Below are positions 27,551 through 40,581 of a DNA stretch of 64,000 nt, one piece after another. A program made the translations under genes and the position numbers. The notes beneath the pieces were generated by a model. The model was not told where the DNA came from. It saw only the letters and a program-made list of their open reading frames with translations, and ran no database searches. Location: the NCBI GenBank assembly GCA_020073265.1, contig JAIQFN010000002.1, positions 62,001-126,000 on the forward strand, read 5' to 3'. The stretch's first letter is position 1, and each line of letters starts with the position of its first letter. The DNA comes from Terriglobia bacterium. Lineage in GTDB: Bacteria > Acidobacteriota > Terriglobia > Bryobacterales > Bryobacteraceae.

Positions 27551-30133
27551 CTAGCGGAGTCCGGTAGCCAGGTACAGATCGGATATCTGCAGGCTGAAGT
27601 TGTAGGCGTAGGCGCGGCCGTCGGGCGTCACGTGCAGGTGCAGATCGTAAGGGGCGTCGATGGGTTGCGAAGGACGAATCTCTTTCCAGAGGGTTCGCTT
27701 GCCGGTGGCGATGTCAAGGATCCAAACCGGCGTCGATTGCTCGCCGGCGCGCTTCGCTCTGATGTACAGCGAGCGGCTGTCGGCGCGCCAGCCAACGGGC
27801 ATATCGGTTTCAGCGATTCCTTTTACTTCTTGCGGCGATCCGCCGTCCACGGGATAGACGAACCAGCCGCCGTCCAGTCCGGCGTTCAAGGCTTTGGTTC
27901 CGTCGGGCGAGGCGGAGATGTCGATGCGGTCGGGCGTGCCTTCGGGGCACACCGGTTTCACGTTGCCGCTTTTGCCATCCCATGCGAAGCACTGGAATTT
28001 TTTGTCGGGCAAGCGGCCGGCGACGAGATAGCGCTGGTCGCCGGCCAGCCAGCCAAAGACGGCGGCGGGCTGGATGGAGGGCACGTCCACGGTGACTTCT
28101 TCGCCGGGGCCGGTGGGAAAGAGCACGAAGCGGCGCAGGCCGTCGTCGGTGCTGACGTAACCGGAGACCCACTTGCCGTCGGGTGAGATGGTGTAGGCGG
28201 TGCCATCGCCCAGGCGAACGGGCGGCGATCCATCGGTGTTGCGGACGTAGACGCTGCCCCTGGGGCCGGCGCCCTCGCCAGCCACTGTAGCGGCGATCAA
28301 GCGGCCATCGTGAGAGATGCCCATGACGATGCCGCCGTCGAGACAGGAAAGGTCGCGCTCCTGGGAGTCGCCGGGCGCAACGCCCAGGATGCCCCAGCGC
28401 GTCGAGCCCGCGCTCACCAGGGCCTGGCCGTCGCGCGAAATGTCAAAGAGCACGGTGTTGGCCGGGAGGTTTGCGACCACGCGCCGGCGGCCCTGCATGT
28501 CTACGGCGTAGATGGTCTGCGTGTCGTTCACATCGTAGGAGCGGAACCAGATCTCGTCACCTTTCGGGCTCCAGGACAACGGGAAGGGCATGTTGGAGGA
28601 TGTCTGCCCCGAGATGCCTCCGAGCGATTGCTGCTTGCCGTAGCGATCGACGACGTGCAGTTCGAGAGCGCGGCCGCGAAAGAATGTGGCAAAGGCGACG
28701 CGGTTGCCGTCCGGCGAAACACGGATGGTCTCGAGCGCGAAGCGCGTTTTCGCGATCACAGTACCGATGGGATATTCGATTTGAACCTGGCCGTCGACAT
28801 CGCGCATGACGGCGAGGGCGGATCCGTCGGGTGACCAATCGGCTGCATCGATCTTATCGAGCAGCGGACGCATCTGGCCGCCCGAGATGGAGCCGCGCAT
28901 GAGACTGCCGGAACTGGCGCGGTAGGCCAGCTCCTGTTTGGAGGAGACAGCCAGCAGGTGGCTGGACGGGGGCATTCCGAGGTCGCGCGAGTCGGGGCTG
29001 CCGGGGACGCCAAGGTAGATGTGCGAGGGTCCGCCTTCCCAGGTCGCTTCATAGATGACGCTGCGGCCGTCGGGAGTGAAGCGCGCGCTGTCGATGAAGC
29101 CTTTGCGGAAGGTGAGGCGCTGGAAGCGGGGCGAAGTGCGAGGCGGCGCGGTAAAGGTCCGCGCAAGAAAACCGGCGGCGAGCAGCGCCACGGCACCGGC
29201 GGTGATGGCCGCGATTGCGAGCCAGCGTCTGCTTGGGCGGGCGCGGATAGCGGGAACAGGAGCGCTGGCGGCGCTGGTGGTGGGCGTGATGGCGCGCAAG
29301 GCAAACGCCAGGTCGGCGGCGGACTGAAAGCGGTGCGCGGGCAGTTTTTCGAGACAGCGCCGCACGATGGAATCGAGCGCGGGCGGCAACGCGGAGCCGG
29401 TTGCGAACTCGGGCGGGTCGGCGTTGAGGATCGCGTTCATGGTTTCGATGGCGGAGGGCCCCTGGAAGGCGCGGCGGCCGCTGATCATTTCGTACAGAAC
29501 GCATCCGAAGCTGAAGATGTCGGAGCGGGCTTCCACCGGCTCGCCGCGGACCTGCTCGGGCGACATGTAGCCGGCGGTCCCCATCACGACGCCGGGCTGC
29601 GACAGGTTGGCGGCGAGGGTGACGGTCTTGTCGGCCGGTTGAGTGGGGTTCTGCTTGGCGAGTCCGAAGTCGAGCACCTTGATGCGGCCGGAGCGCGCCA
29701 GCATGACGTTCTCCGGTTTCAGGTCGCGATGGACGATTCCGAGATCGTGGGCGGCGGCGAGGGCCTCGGCCATCTGGATGGCGTAGTCGATCAGCTTGCG
29801 GGTGGTGAGCGGCCCGCGATCGATGATGGCGCGCAGCGATTCGCCGTCGACGAACTCCGAGACGATGTAGAAGCGTCCGCCGTCCTGGCCGACGTCATAG
29901 ACGGCGATGATGTTGGGATGATTCAGAGCGCCGAGAGAGCGGGCTTCCTGTTCGAATCGGGCGCGGCGCTGCGGATCGTTGGCGAGGTCGGAGGGGAGGA
30001 TCTTGACGGCGACCATGCGGTTGAGGCGCTCATCGCGCGCGCGCCACACCTCGCCCATGCCGCCTTCGCCGAGTTTGTCGAGGATCTCGTAGTTGCCGAG
30101 GCGCTGGCCTTGCATCAGGTCGCAATATAACAT
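27551..30133 (-). CDS. Membrane Ser/Thr protein kinase with PD40 (WD40-like) propeller
   Basis: An 860-residue PknB-type kinase. The kinase domain (about 14-280) is complete: glycine loop [10 protein letters not shown], Lys44 (VAVKIL), HRDLKP (135-140, catalytic Asp137), DFG (155-157) and [11 protein letters not shown] single transmembrane helix at about 304-324 is followed by a long extracytoplasmic TolB/PD40-type propeller with repeated SPDG(N/K) blades. This kinase-propeller architecture is very common in Acidobacteriota; ligands are unknown. The start may also be the ATG at residue 7 (30115). Single gene, convergent with lysC. Confidence 0.92.
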   Translation of the reverse strand: MLYCDLMQGQRLGNYEILDKLGEGGMGEVWRARDERLNRMVAVKILPSDLANDPQRRARFEQEARSLGALNHPNIIAVYDVGQDGGRFYIVSEFVDGESLRAIIDRGPLTTRKLIDYAIQMAEALAAAHDLGIVHRDLKPENVMLARSGRIKVLDFGLAKQNPTQPADKTVTLAANLSQPGVVMGTAGYMSPEQVRGEPVEARSDIFSFGCVLYEMISGRRAFQGPSAIETMNAILNADPPEFATGSALPPALDSIVRRCLEKLPAHRFQSAADLAFALRAITPTTSAASAPVPAIRARPSRRWLAIAAITAGAVALLAAGFLARTFTAPPRTSPRFQRLTFRKGFIDSARFTPDGRSVIYEATWEGGPSHIYLGVPGSPDSRDLGMPPSSHLLAVSSKQELAYRASSGSLMRGSISGGQMRPLLDKIDAADWSPDGSALAVMRDVDGQVQIEYPIGTVIAKTRFALETIRVSPDGNRVAFATFFRGRALELHVVDRYGKQQSLGGISGQTSSNMPFPLSWSPKGDEIWFRSYDVNDTQTIYAVDMQGRRRVVANLPANTVLFDISRDGQALVSAGSTRWGILGVAPGDSQERDLSCLDGGIVMGISHDGRLIAATVAGEGAGPRGSVYVRNTDGSPPVRLGDGTAYTISPDGKWVSGYVSTDDGLRRFVLFPTGPGEEVTVDVPSIQPAAVFGWLAGDQRYLVAGRLPDKKFQCFAWDGKSGNVKPVCPEGTPDRIDISASPDGTKALNAGLDGGWFVYPVDGGSPQEVKGIAETDMPVGWRADSRSLYIRAKRAGEQSTPVWILDIATGKRTLWKEIRPSQPIDAPYDLHLHVTPDGRAYAYNFSLQISDLYLATGLR

Positions 30134-30459
30134 GGGGCGTGCTAGGTGTCAGGTGCTAGGTGTCAGGTGTCGGGTAAAGGCCGACCGGTTGTGTCCGAGT
30201 GATCGAAAATGGGATTCGGTTTGTTTGGTAATTTTACTTTTTTCTCCGATAATTCCTTGGATTTTCGCGTGCCGCTGCGCGGCGGGTGTCAGCTCGAATT
30301 TAACGGTGCGGATGGGTGGCTGGCGCGAGGGGATCTTGTAAGTTGTTGGCGGGGAGGTGAAAGGAGGTCCAGCAGATTGGTGATCAACACCGCGCCGACG
30401 CCGGCTGAAGCCGGGGGCAGCCAGGATTGGCTGCCCCACGAGCAGTACAGGTTTGGGGG
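30134..30459. other. Intergenic region without a supported gene
   Basis: A 326-bp spacer. It starts with a short direct repeat (GTGTCAGGTGCTAGGTGTCA type) just behind the kinase start and ends with a REP-like repeat. One reading frame of 96 codons crosses it on the minus strand but has no coding support. A promoter for the kinase is expected here; I could not define one. Confidence 0.5.
30400..30440. repeat. REP-like hairpin repeat, copy 2
   Basis: Hairpin GGGGCAGCC/GGCTGCCCC with loop AGGATT, preceded by GCCGGC/GCCGG. It shares GGCAGCC-N6-GGCTGCCCCACGA with the copy at 54965-55031. It lies just downstream of the roadblock gene stop and may double as a transcript end. Confidence 0.65.
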
Positions 30460-30825
30460 TTAGAACATTTCGCCGATTTCTTTGGCGATGCCGCGAGCTT
30501 CCAGATGGATCAAGCCGGCGTTGGATCCCATGGGACCCATGACGGCCAGCACGGCCTTGGGGCCGGCGGAGTAAACGAACAGGACTCCGTCGTCACCGCG
30601 GACGCTGACTTCGCAGAGCGCTCCGGTGGCGATGCTTTCGCTGATGCGCCGGCCGAGACTGGTGCACGCAGCGGCCATCGCGGCCACCCGGTTGGGGTCG
30701 GTTCCATTGGACAACGAATGGGCCACCGGCAGACCTTCATTGGAGGCCAGCAATACACCCTTCAACTCGGGGATCGAGTTGCGAAGAGCGTCCAGATGAT
30801 TCTTGAGAGCTTCTTGTTTCACCAT
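30460..30825 (-). CDS. Roadblock/LC7 domain protein
   Basis: A 121-residue protein covering one roadblock/LC7 domain: LKGVLLASNEGLPVAHSL, then AAMAAACTSLGRRISE and the strand-rich EVSVRGDDGVLFVYSAGPKAVLAVM. In bacteria, such proteins (MglB type) often act as activators or scaffolds for small Ras-like GTPases; no mglA-like gene is seen here, so its partner is unknown. The start at 30825 (MVKQEAL) is chosen for the CAGGAG site 5 nt upstream; ATG 30840 is also in frame. Single-gene unit, cytoplasmic. Confidence 0.85.
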   Translation of the reverse strand: MVKQEALKNHLDALRNSIPELKGVLLASNEGLPVAHSLSNGTDPNRVAAMAAACTSLGRRISESIATGALCEVSVRGDDGVLFVYSAGPKAVLAVMGPMGSNAGLIHLEARGIAKEIGEMF

Positions 30826-31254
30826 TTTGACTCCTGACAATCGCGCACGCTTGGTCCCGCGAGGCCAGCGCTGCTAGTAAGATCGTCGGTTAGGGCAGCG
30901 ACTTTAGACCGCGGTTGCGATAAACACATTACTTTCGAGAGCGTGGCGGGGGCGTGCGCGGCGGATGGCCTTATGGAAGGTTGCTAGACCTGGCGCTCCA
31001 GAATAGCGCCGAGGTGGAGCGGCGCCGGAGTGGCGCTGGACGGTTCGACGGACCGGCACGTAAATAGTGTCGAATCAACAAGCCTCAGGCGGGTTGGGGG
31101 CAGGCGGCGCGGAGAAAGCGGCTTATTTCCAAGGCGGCGATCAGCCGGATGGTCGTAAGGTAGTCGCCCGAGAAAGTGTCAATAAGCACTTTACCGTAGA
31201 GAAAGTACTGGATGGGGTATTCACGAATCGGCGACGAACGCCGATTACACGCAT
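30826..31254. other. Intergenic region, divergent control region
   Basis: A 429-bp spacer between the divergent roadblock and zinc-ribbon genes. No gene is supported. At 31177-31193 TGTCAATAAGCACTTTA resembles the dnaK promoter region (TGACAATAAGGCACTAAA), possibly part of a promoter for the plus-strand module. No clear minus-strand promoter was found. Confidence 0.4.
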
Positions 31255-33687
31255 ATGCGATGCCTGCATTGCGGCAAAGAGCTGGCACTGCTCAAGAGGT
31301 TAAGGGGAGGCGGACAGTTCTGTTCCGAAGCTCACAAACAGAGTTATCAGGAGGAGTATAACCGCATCGCGCTCAATCGCTTGATGCAGGCGCAGCCCAA
31401 GAGCACACCAGCCAAGGCGGCCGCGCCGAAGGATCAACCACCTATTCCGGAGGCCCCGGTAGTAGCACCGGTGGCGGTAGCGGTAGAGGAAGCGGTGGAA
31501 GAGCCTGTGGAAGAGGCAGTCGCCGAAGAAGCCATCGTCGAAGAAGTCGTGGAAGAAGTTGTAGAAGAGATGGCAGTGGAACTTGAGCAGGTGGAGGAGG
31601 AAGCCTGGGAGGCGACCGAGACCGCCGGTTTCATGGCTGAAGCGCCGGCCGTCCCGACTTGCGTGGAGGGGGCTGAACCTTACTCAGAGAGTTGGCAGCC
31701 TGGCCAGCCTGCGCCAGTGATTCCAGCATGGTTTTTCGAAGGACGGGAGGAGCTGGTGCTGCCGGCCGCCGAGGTGCTGCGGCTGGAGTTGCGTCCCAAC
31801 CTCTCGCGCAACGAGCATCCTGCTCCGGAGGCGAACGTGACACCGAACGACTTCGTCGAATCCAAAGCGAACCCGCCGGGACTGCCTGCGCCGCGGACGT
31901 CAAACAAATTGCGGGGCGCCGGGCCGATCGATTTGCAGGTTGCGCCGAGACGGCCGGAAGCGAGCGCGGTGGCTCTGCTGGACCGGATGTGCGATTTCCC
32001 CGCCGAGGCAGTGTTGTGGGATTCGGATCTGCTGGAACTGTTTCCTTCCGAGATCGCTTATCAGGCCGAGGACGCGGAAGTGCGGGTGATCTCGCCGGCG
32101 CAGGAAGACGCGGTGCTGGAGCAGTTGGCCAGTTTGAGCACGCCGGAAGTCAGCGTGGAGACAACGGAGCCGGAGCCTGAAGTTGAGGCGTCCAGCGATG
32201 CCGCAAGTCCGAGCCTGGCGATGGAGGCTCTGGCGAGACTGCATCAGGAACTGGTGGAGCATCAGGAGGCGGAAGTCGAGACAGCGGAGGCCGCGAGTTC
32301 GGTAGAGGAGCCCGTGGCACCGGCCGAGGCGGAGACGGTGACGGTGAAGGTGGTGGAGCCGGTGGCTGCGCAGGTCGAGGAGCCGGCCGAGGCTGCCGCG
32401 GAAAGCGAGCCGGCCGTCGAGGAAGCCGGGCCCGAGGCGGAACAGACGGACAGGCCGAAGGCAGGCCAGCTGGTGGAGTTTGCGGTGAAGACGTTCGCTC
32501 CGTCGAAGGCGAGTGCGATGGAAGTCGCCGGAGTGCGGTTGGAATCGCCGGCTCTGTTGCCGCGGCTCACGGGTTTGCCGCTGCGGCCGAAGGTAGGCTT
32601 GGTTTCTCCCCAAACGGCGCAGTCGCTGAAGGCGGCGCAGAGCAAGAAGGAGGAGGGCAAGTCCAAGGGAACGCCGGTGCGGGAAGCTGCGCCGGTGGAA
32701 GCGCCCGCGAAGCCGGTGGTCAAGACGCCGTCTGCTCCGGTGCAACCCGCGGCCACGCCACGGCCGTCGCAAGCGGCGAAGCCGGTGACATCGACAGCCT
32801 GGCAGAAGCCGCAGGCCGCGCCGGTCGCGAAGGCGCCCGCGCCGGCGGCAGGCGACACGGCCGCATCGGCCAAAGGGTCGAGCGGCGCGAAGAAGGCGGC
32901 GGAAGTGCCCAGCAAACCGAAACCGGCCGAGAAGGCGGTGACGCCGCCGGCTCGCACGGTGAAGGTTACCGAGCCGCCGGCCCGCGTGGCTGAAGCCGAG
33001 CAGACCGAGGCGCCCAGCTTCGGAATCGCAGCGTCCGCCGACACTTCGCTGTTTGCATCGGTCAAGGTAAAGATCGGGATCGTGGTTCTGGCGCTGGTGA
33101 TCGCACTGGTGGCCTATCTGGTCTGGGGCGGAAAATCGAACGCGCATCCGGCCAGCACCACCAGCACGGAAAAGGTAGGGCCCAGCATCATGGTGGGAGC
33201 GGGCGGCTGGGTGGAGAATTGGGCGGGCGATCCGTCCGGCGCGCATTCCGGGCGGCAGATCACCATGTACCGGCCGTCACTCAAGCTGTCGGACTACCGC
33301 ATCGAGTTTCAAGGCGAGATCGAGACCAAGAGCCTCGGCTGGGTGTTCCGCGCCGCCGATCCGGAGAACTACTATGCCATGAAGCTGGGAATGGTTTCGG
33401 GCGGCTTGACGCCGAAGATAGCGCTTTTCAAGTACATCGTGGCGGGCGGGCATCAGACGCAAGTGGGGCGGGTGCCCATCGAGATCACGGCCTCCCTGGA
33501 GACGGTGTACAGCGTACGGGTGGACGTGCGCGGATCGAGTTTCAACACGTACGTGCAGGGCCAGCACGTGGACACCTGGAATGACGACCAACTGAAGTCC
33601 GGTGGCGTCGGATTCCTGAACGAACGGGAAGAGCGGGGCAAGATCAAGTCGGCTTCGATTTTCCTTTTGAACGGTGGCAAACAATGA
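31255..33687 (+). CDS. Zinc-finger / low-complexity / membrane protein with C-terminal jelly-roll-like domain
   Basis: An 810-residue protein in four parts. Residues 1-30 form a zinc-finger-like CxxC-x16-CxxxH (Cys3, Cys6, Cys23, His27). Residues 45-600 are low-complexity, Glu/Ala/Val/Pro/Lys-rich. A transmembrane helix lies at about 605-625 (IGIVVLALVIALVAYLVW). The C-terminal domain (about 645-810) resembles LamG/DUF1080-type beta sandwiches: RQITMYRPSLKLSDYRIEF, LGWVFRAADPENYYAMKL and DTWNDDQLKSGGVGFLNE. The same domain ends the 384-residue protein at 49375-50529. The stop overlaps the next ATG (ATGA), so it is coupled to the TPR gene. Function unknown; a cytoplasm-periplasm sensor is a guess. 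Confidence 0.7.
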   Translation: MRCLHCGKELALLKRLRGGGQFCSEAHKQSYQEEYNRIALNRLMQAQPKSTPAKAAAPKDQPPIPEAPVVAPVAVAVEEAVEEPVEEAVAEEAIVEEVVEEVVEEMAVELEQVEEEAWEATETAGFMAEAPAVPTCVEGAEPYSESWQPGQPAPVIPAWFFEGREELVLPAAEVLRLELRPNLSRNEHPAPEANVTPNDFVESKANPPGLPAPRTSNKLRGAGPIDLQVAPRRPEASAVALLDRMCDFPAEAVLWDSDLLELFPSEIAYQAEDAEVRVISPAQEDAVLEQLASLSTPEVSVETTEPEPEVEASSDAASPSLAMEALARLHQELVEHQEAEVETAEAASSVEEPVAPAEAETVTVKVVEPVAAQVEEPAEAAAESEPAVEEAGPEAEQTDRPKAGQLVEFAVKTFAPSKASAMEVAGVRLESPALLPRLTGLPLRPKVGLVSPQTAQSLKAAQSKKEEGKSKGTPVREAAPVEAPAKPVVKTPSAPVQPAATPRPSQAAKPVTSTAWQKPQAAPVAKAPAPAAGDTAASAKGSSGAKKAAEVPSKPKPAEKAVTPPARTVKVTEPPARVAEAEQTEAPSFGIAASADTSLFASVKVKIGIVVLALVIALVAYLVWGGKSNAHPASTTSTEKVGPSIMVGAGGWVENWAGDPSGAHSGRQITMYRPSLKLSDYRIEFQGEIETKSLGWVFRAADPENYYAMKLGMVSGGLTPKIALFKYIVAGGHQTQVGRVPIEITASLETVYSVRVDVRGSSFNTYVQGQHVDTWNDDQLKSGGVGFLNEREERGKIKSASIFLLNGGKQ

Positions 33688-35369
33688 GCGGCAGTTTGGC
33701 GAACGAGAAAGATTCCATGGAACAGACGAACGATCAATGGTTGTGGGTAATCGATGACGAGCTGGTGGAGGCACTGGCGCGGCACGACACTGTGGATCCG
33801 AAGAGCGCGCGGCGTTCAGTGCAGTCGGCCGCGCTGGTCAAGGCGTTGTCGCTCAACATGGAGGGCAAAACCGAGCAGGCGCTGCGCGAAATCAGCGAGG
33901 CCCTGGAGGGCGGCGAGACGCTGCCGGAGCTGGACTGGACCAAGGCGCACCTGGAGTTCCAGCTCGGCCAATACGAAGAGGCCCTGCGCGACTACGCGAA
34001 GGTGCTGGGTCAGTTTCCGAATCACAAAGCCGCGGTCTACAATTCGGCGTTGTGCCTGGAGAAACTGGGCCGGTTCCAGGATGCCCTGGACGTGTTTCGC
34101 AAGGCGGCCGGGATCGATCCAAAGCTGGCGGAAGCGCCGCTGGGCGTGGGCGTGTGCCTGTTGCATCTGAATTTTCCGATCGACGCGCTGGAGGCTTTCG
34201 ATCAATGTCTGCACGCCAAGCCGGGGCATGAAAAGGCGCTGTACGGCAAGGCGGTGGCGCTGCAGTTGATGAATCGCACCGAGGAAGCCAAGCAACTGTA
34301 TCTGAAGCTGCTGCCCATCACGGGTCCGAATCCGGAGCTGCTTTCGAACTTGATCGGCGCGGAGCTGGCGCGGGGAGAACAGGCGCGGGCGCGCGAACAT
34401 TGCGAGAAGCTGCTCCGGCTGCGTCCCAACTCTCCGGTGGCGCTGCAGGGGTTGATGGCGGCGGCGGTAGAGCGCGGCGACTTCAAAGCGGCGGCCCAGC
34501 ACGGCGCGCAACTGGTGAAAGCGTCGCCGGGATCGTATGAGGCGTGGCTCAATCTGGGCTTTTCCTATCAGAAGACCAACCGGCGCGAGCAGGCCGGCCA
34601 GGCCTACGCGGAAGCCATCAAGATCCAGCCGGACCACGAAGCGGCCTACGTCAACCTGGGGCTCACGCTGCAGGAGCGCGGCGACTTTCCGGAAGCGCGC
34701 AAGGCTTATCAGCGCGCGCTGGAGATTGCTCCCGATCAAGCCGCTGCGCGCTGGAACCTGAGCATCGTGCTGGAGCGGCTGGGATCGGTGGCCGACGCCG
34801 AGAAGTGTGTCGAAAAGGTGCTCGAGGTGGAGCCGGAGAAAGAAGACGCCTGGTTCCGGCTGGGCTACTTCCGGCTGGTGCGGGGCGACTACGCCGAAAG
34901 CATCGAGCCGTTCCGGAACTGCGTCAGCAAGCGGCCGGACTGGCTGGAGGCGCTGGTGAACCTGGGGCTGGCGCAATGGAAGAGCGGGGACCTGGAGGCG
35001 GCCAAGGCGTCCTATGTCCAGGCCATCGCGCGGCATCCGGAGTCCAGCGACGCGCTGCGGGCGCTGGCGGCGCTGTCGGTGGAGATGGGCGACCACAGTC
35101 TGGCTCTGGACATCGAATCGAAACTGGAACGGTCGGGCGACTCGGCGGCGGAGCTGGCTTACAACATCGGGATCGTGCTGGAGCGTGCGGAGATGTACCA
35201 GGACGCGGTGCGCTGCTATCGTCACGCGACCGAGAAGAAGCCGGATTTCGGCGAGGCGCTGCTCAACCTGGGGCACGCGCTGAGCGCTCTGGGCGATGAG
35301 CAAGAGGCGCGCGCGTGCTGGCAGAAGGCGCTGGACGCCAAGCCGGAGTTGGCGGAGAAGTATTTCTAA
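33684..35369 (+). CDS. TPR-repeat protein
   Basis: A 561-residue soluble protein made almost wholly of TPR repeats from about residue 50, each with the W-LG-Y-A-F-A-P pattern (for example LGQYEEALRDYAKVLGQFPN and RGDFPEARKAYQRALEIAPD); at least 12 repeats. TPRs bind partner proteins. It overlaps the stop of the upstream jelly-roll gene by 4 nt (ATGA), so the two products are probably made together and may interact. A similar pairing occurs at 48555-50529. Convergent with the next gene through the inverted repeat at 35401-35507. Confidence 0.88.
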   Translation: MSGSLANEKDSMEQTNDQWLWVIDDELVEALARHDTVDPKSARRSVQSAALVKALSLNMEGKTEQALREISEALEGGETLPELDWTKAHLEFQLGQYEEALRDYAKVLGQFPNHKAAVYNSALCLEKLGRFQDALDVFRKAAGIDPKLAEAPLGVGVCLLHLNFPIDALEAFDQCLHAKPGHEKALYGKAVALQLMNRTEEAKQLYLKLLPITGPNPELLSNLIGAELARGEQARAREHCEKLLRLRPNSPVALQGLMAAAVERGDFKAAAQHGAQLVKASPGSYEAWLNLGFSYQKTNRREQAGQAYAEAIKIQPDHEAAYVNLGLTLQERGDFPEARKAYQRALEIAPDQAAARWNLSIVLERLGSVADAEKCVEKVLEVEPEKEDAWFRLGYFRLVRGDYAESIEPFRNCVSKRPDWLEALVNLGLAQWKSGDLEAAKASYVQAIARHPESSDALRALAALSVEMGDHSLALDIESKLERSGDSAAELAYNIGIVLERAEMYQDAVRCYRHATEKKPDFGEALLNLGHALSALGDEQEARACWQKALDAKPELAEKYF

Positions 35370-35400
35370 AGCTTGCGGCAGTGTTCAGGGATCTCGGAGA

Positions 35401-35507
35401 TAAAAAACTCGGGGACAGACGGATCTGTCCACGCGCGAAAACCGCTAATCAGATCCAAGAGAGAAGATTGCCGCTTGGGACAGATTCGTCTGTCCCCGAG
35501 TTTTTTA
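35401..35507. repeat. Long inverted repeat between convergent genes, possible bidirectional terminator
   Basis: Two 30-bp arms (35401-35430 and 35478-35507) that match at 29 of 30 positions in inverted orientation, with a 47-bp spacer. Each arm reads TAAAAAACTCGGGGACAGAC and then a short GATCTGTCC-like end. The outer A/T runs would give a T-run after the stem on either strand, fitting a terminator. The shape also resembles REP/MITE elements. The right arm includes the stop codon of the 90-residue gene. Confidence 0.75.
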
Positions 35508-35773
35508 CTTGGTGTCCAGCCACTTCACGCTGGTGGGTTCGGCGTGCTCGCACTGCATCGTGTCGGTGACTCCGGATACCATCAAGCCGCAGGCATTGGA
35601 TTGAGCGCTGCGGAGGGCGTGCTCCCTGGTGTCGGCGGACGCGATGCGGCATTCGGTTTGGCCGCGAAACGCCACGCACACTTCCACGCGGTAGTGGGCG
35701 ATGTGCATGCTGGAGTAGATCAGGAACGCCACCAGCGCCACCACGAAAACGACACCGATTATGACGGTCTTGT

Positions 35774-35777
<4 letters not shown>
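35505..35777 (-). CDS. Small membrane-anchored protein
   Basis: A 90-residue protein with one N-terminal transmembrane helix ([17 protein letters not shown]) and a small domain with four cysteines (VCVAF, TECRI, NACGL, QCEHA), probably extracytoplasmic and maybe disulphide-bonded. No family recognised. Its ATG overlaps the accA stop by 3-4 nt, and the last codons lie in the inverted repeat at 35478-35507. Confidence 0.65.
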
Positions 35778-36646
<869 letters not shown>

Positions 36647-36663
36647 TCGGATTGACGGCGCGG

Positions 36664-40131
<3,468 letters not shown>

Positions 40132-40164
40132 GCTGTTGCTCAAACTCGGTGGGGAAGGCTGCTT

Positions 40165-40581
40165 CTATTGTACTTCGATCTCGCGCGAGTTTTCGCCGGT
40201 GGCGCGCAGGCGGATTTCGATGCGATCCGCGGGCATCAGGGCCGGGAATTTCTCGCCCCATTCGATCAGGACCACCGCGTCGCGGTCGAAGATTTCATCG
40301 AGACCGAGCGTGGCCACTTGCGCTGCGGTGTCCAGGCGGTAGAGGTCGATGTGATATGCGCCGGGGCTGTATTCGTGAATCAGGGTGAAGGTGGGGCTGG
40401 AAACTTCGTCGGGCTGAGCCGCGCCCAGGCCTTTCACGATTCCCTTGGCCAGCGTGGTCTTGCCCGCGCCGAGGTTGCCGATCAGCAGCACCACCGCCTT
40501 GGCCGGGAGTTCCGCGGCCAGTTTTTCGCCCAGCGCGATAGTCTCTTCCTCAGACTGGGTGTGAAAGGTCCGCGACTTCAC
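40165..40581 (-). CDS. tsaE: tRNA threonylcarbamoyladenosine biosynthesis ATPase TsaE
   Basis: A 138-residue P-loop protein with Walker A GNLGAGKTTLAKGI, SSPTFTLIHEY (characteristic switch), YHIDLYRLD and a Walker B-like VVLIEWGEKF. TsaE supports the TsaBD complex in adding t6A to tRNA position 37. The start is GTG and overlaps the end of the upstream nnr gene by 32 nt. It lies downstream of nnr and upstream of dnaE on the same strand, a pairing (nnr-tsaE) seen in many bacteria. Confidence 0.92.
   Translation of the reverse strand: MKSRTFHTQSEEETIALGEKLAAELPAKAVVLLIGNLGAGKTTLAKGIVKGLGAAQPDEVSSPTFTLIHEYSPGAYHIDLYRLDTAAQVATLGLDEIFDRDAVVLIEWGEKFPALMPADRIEIRLRATGENSREIEVQ

Noticed and set aside
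30149-30439. 96-codon minus-strand gene between kinase and roadblock genes
   Set aside because: It crosses a REP-like repeat, has no ribosome binding site and shows no protein-like pattern.
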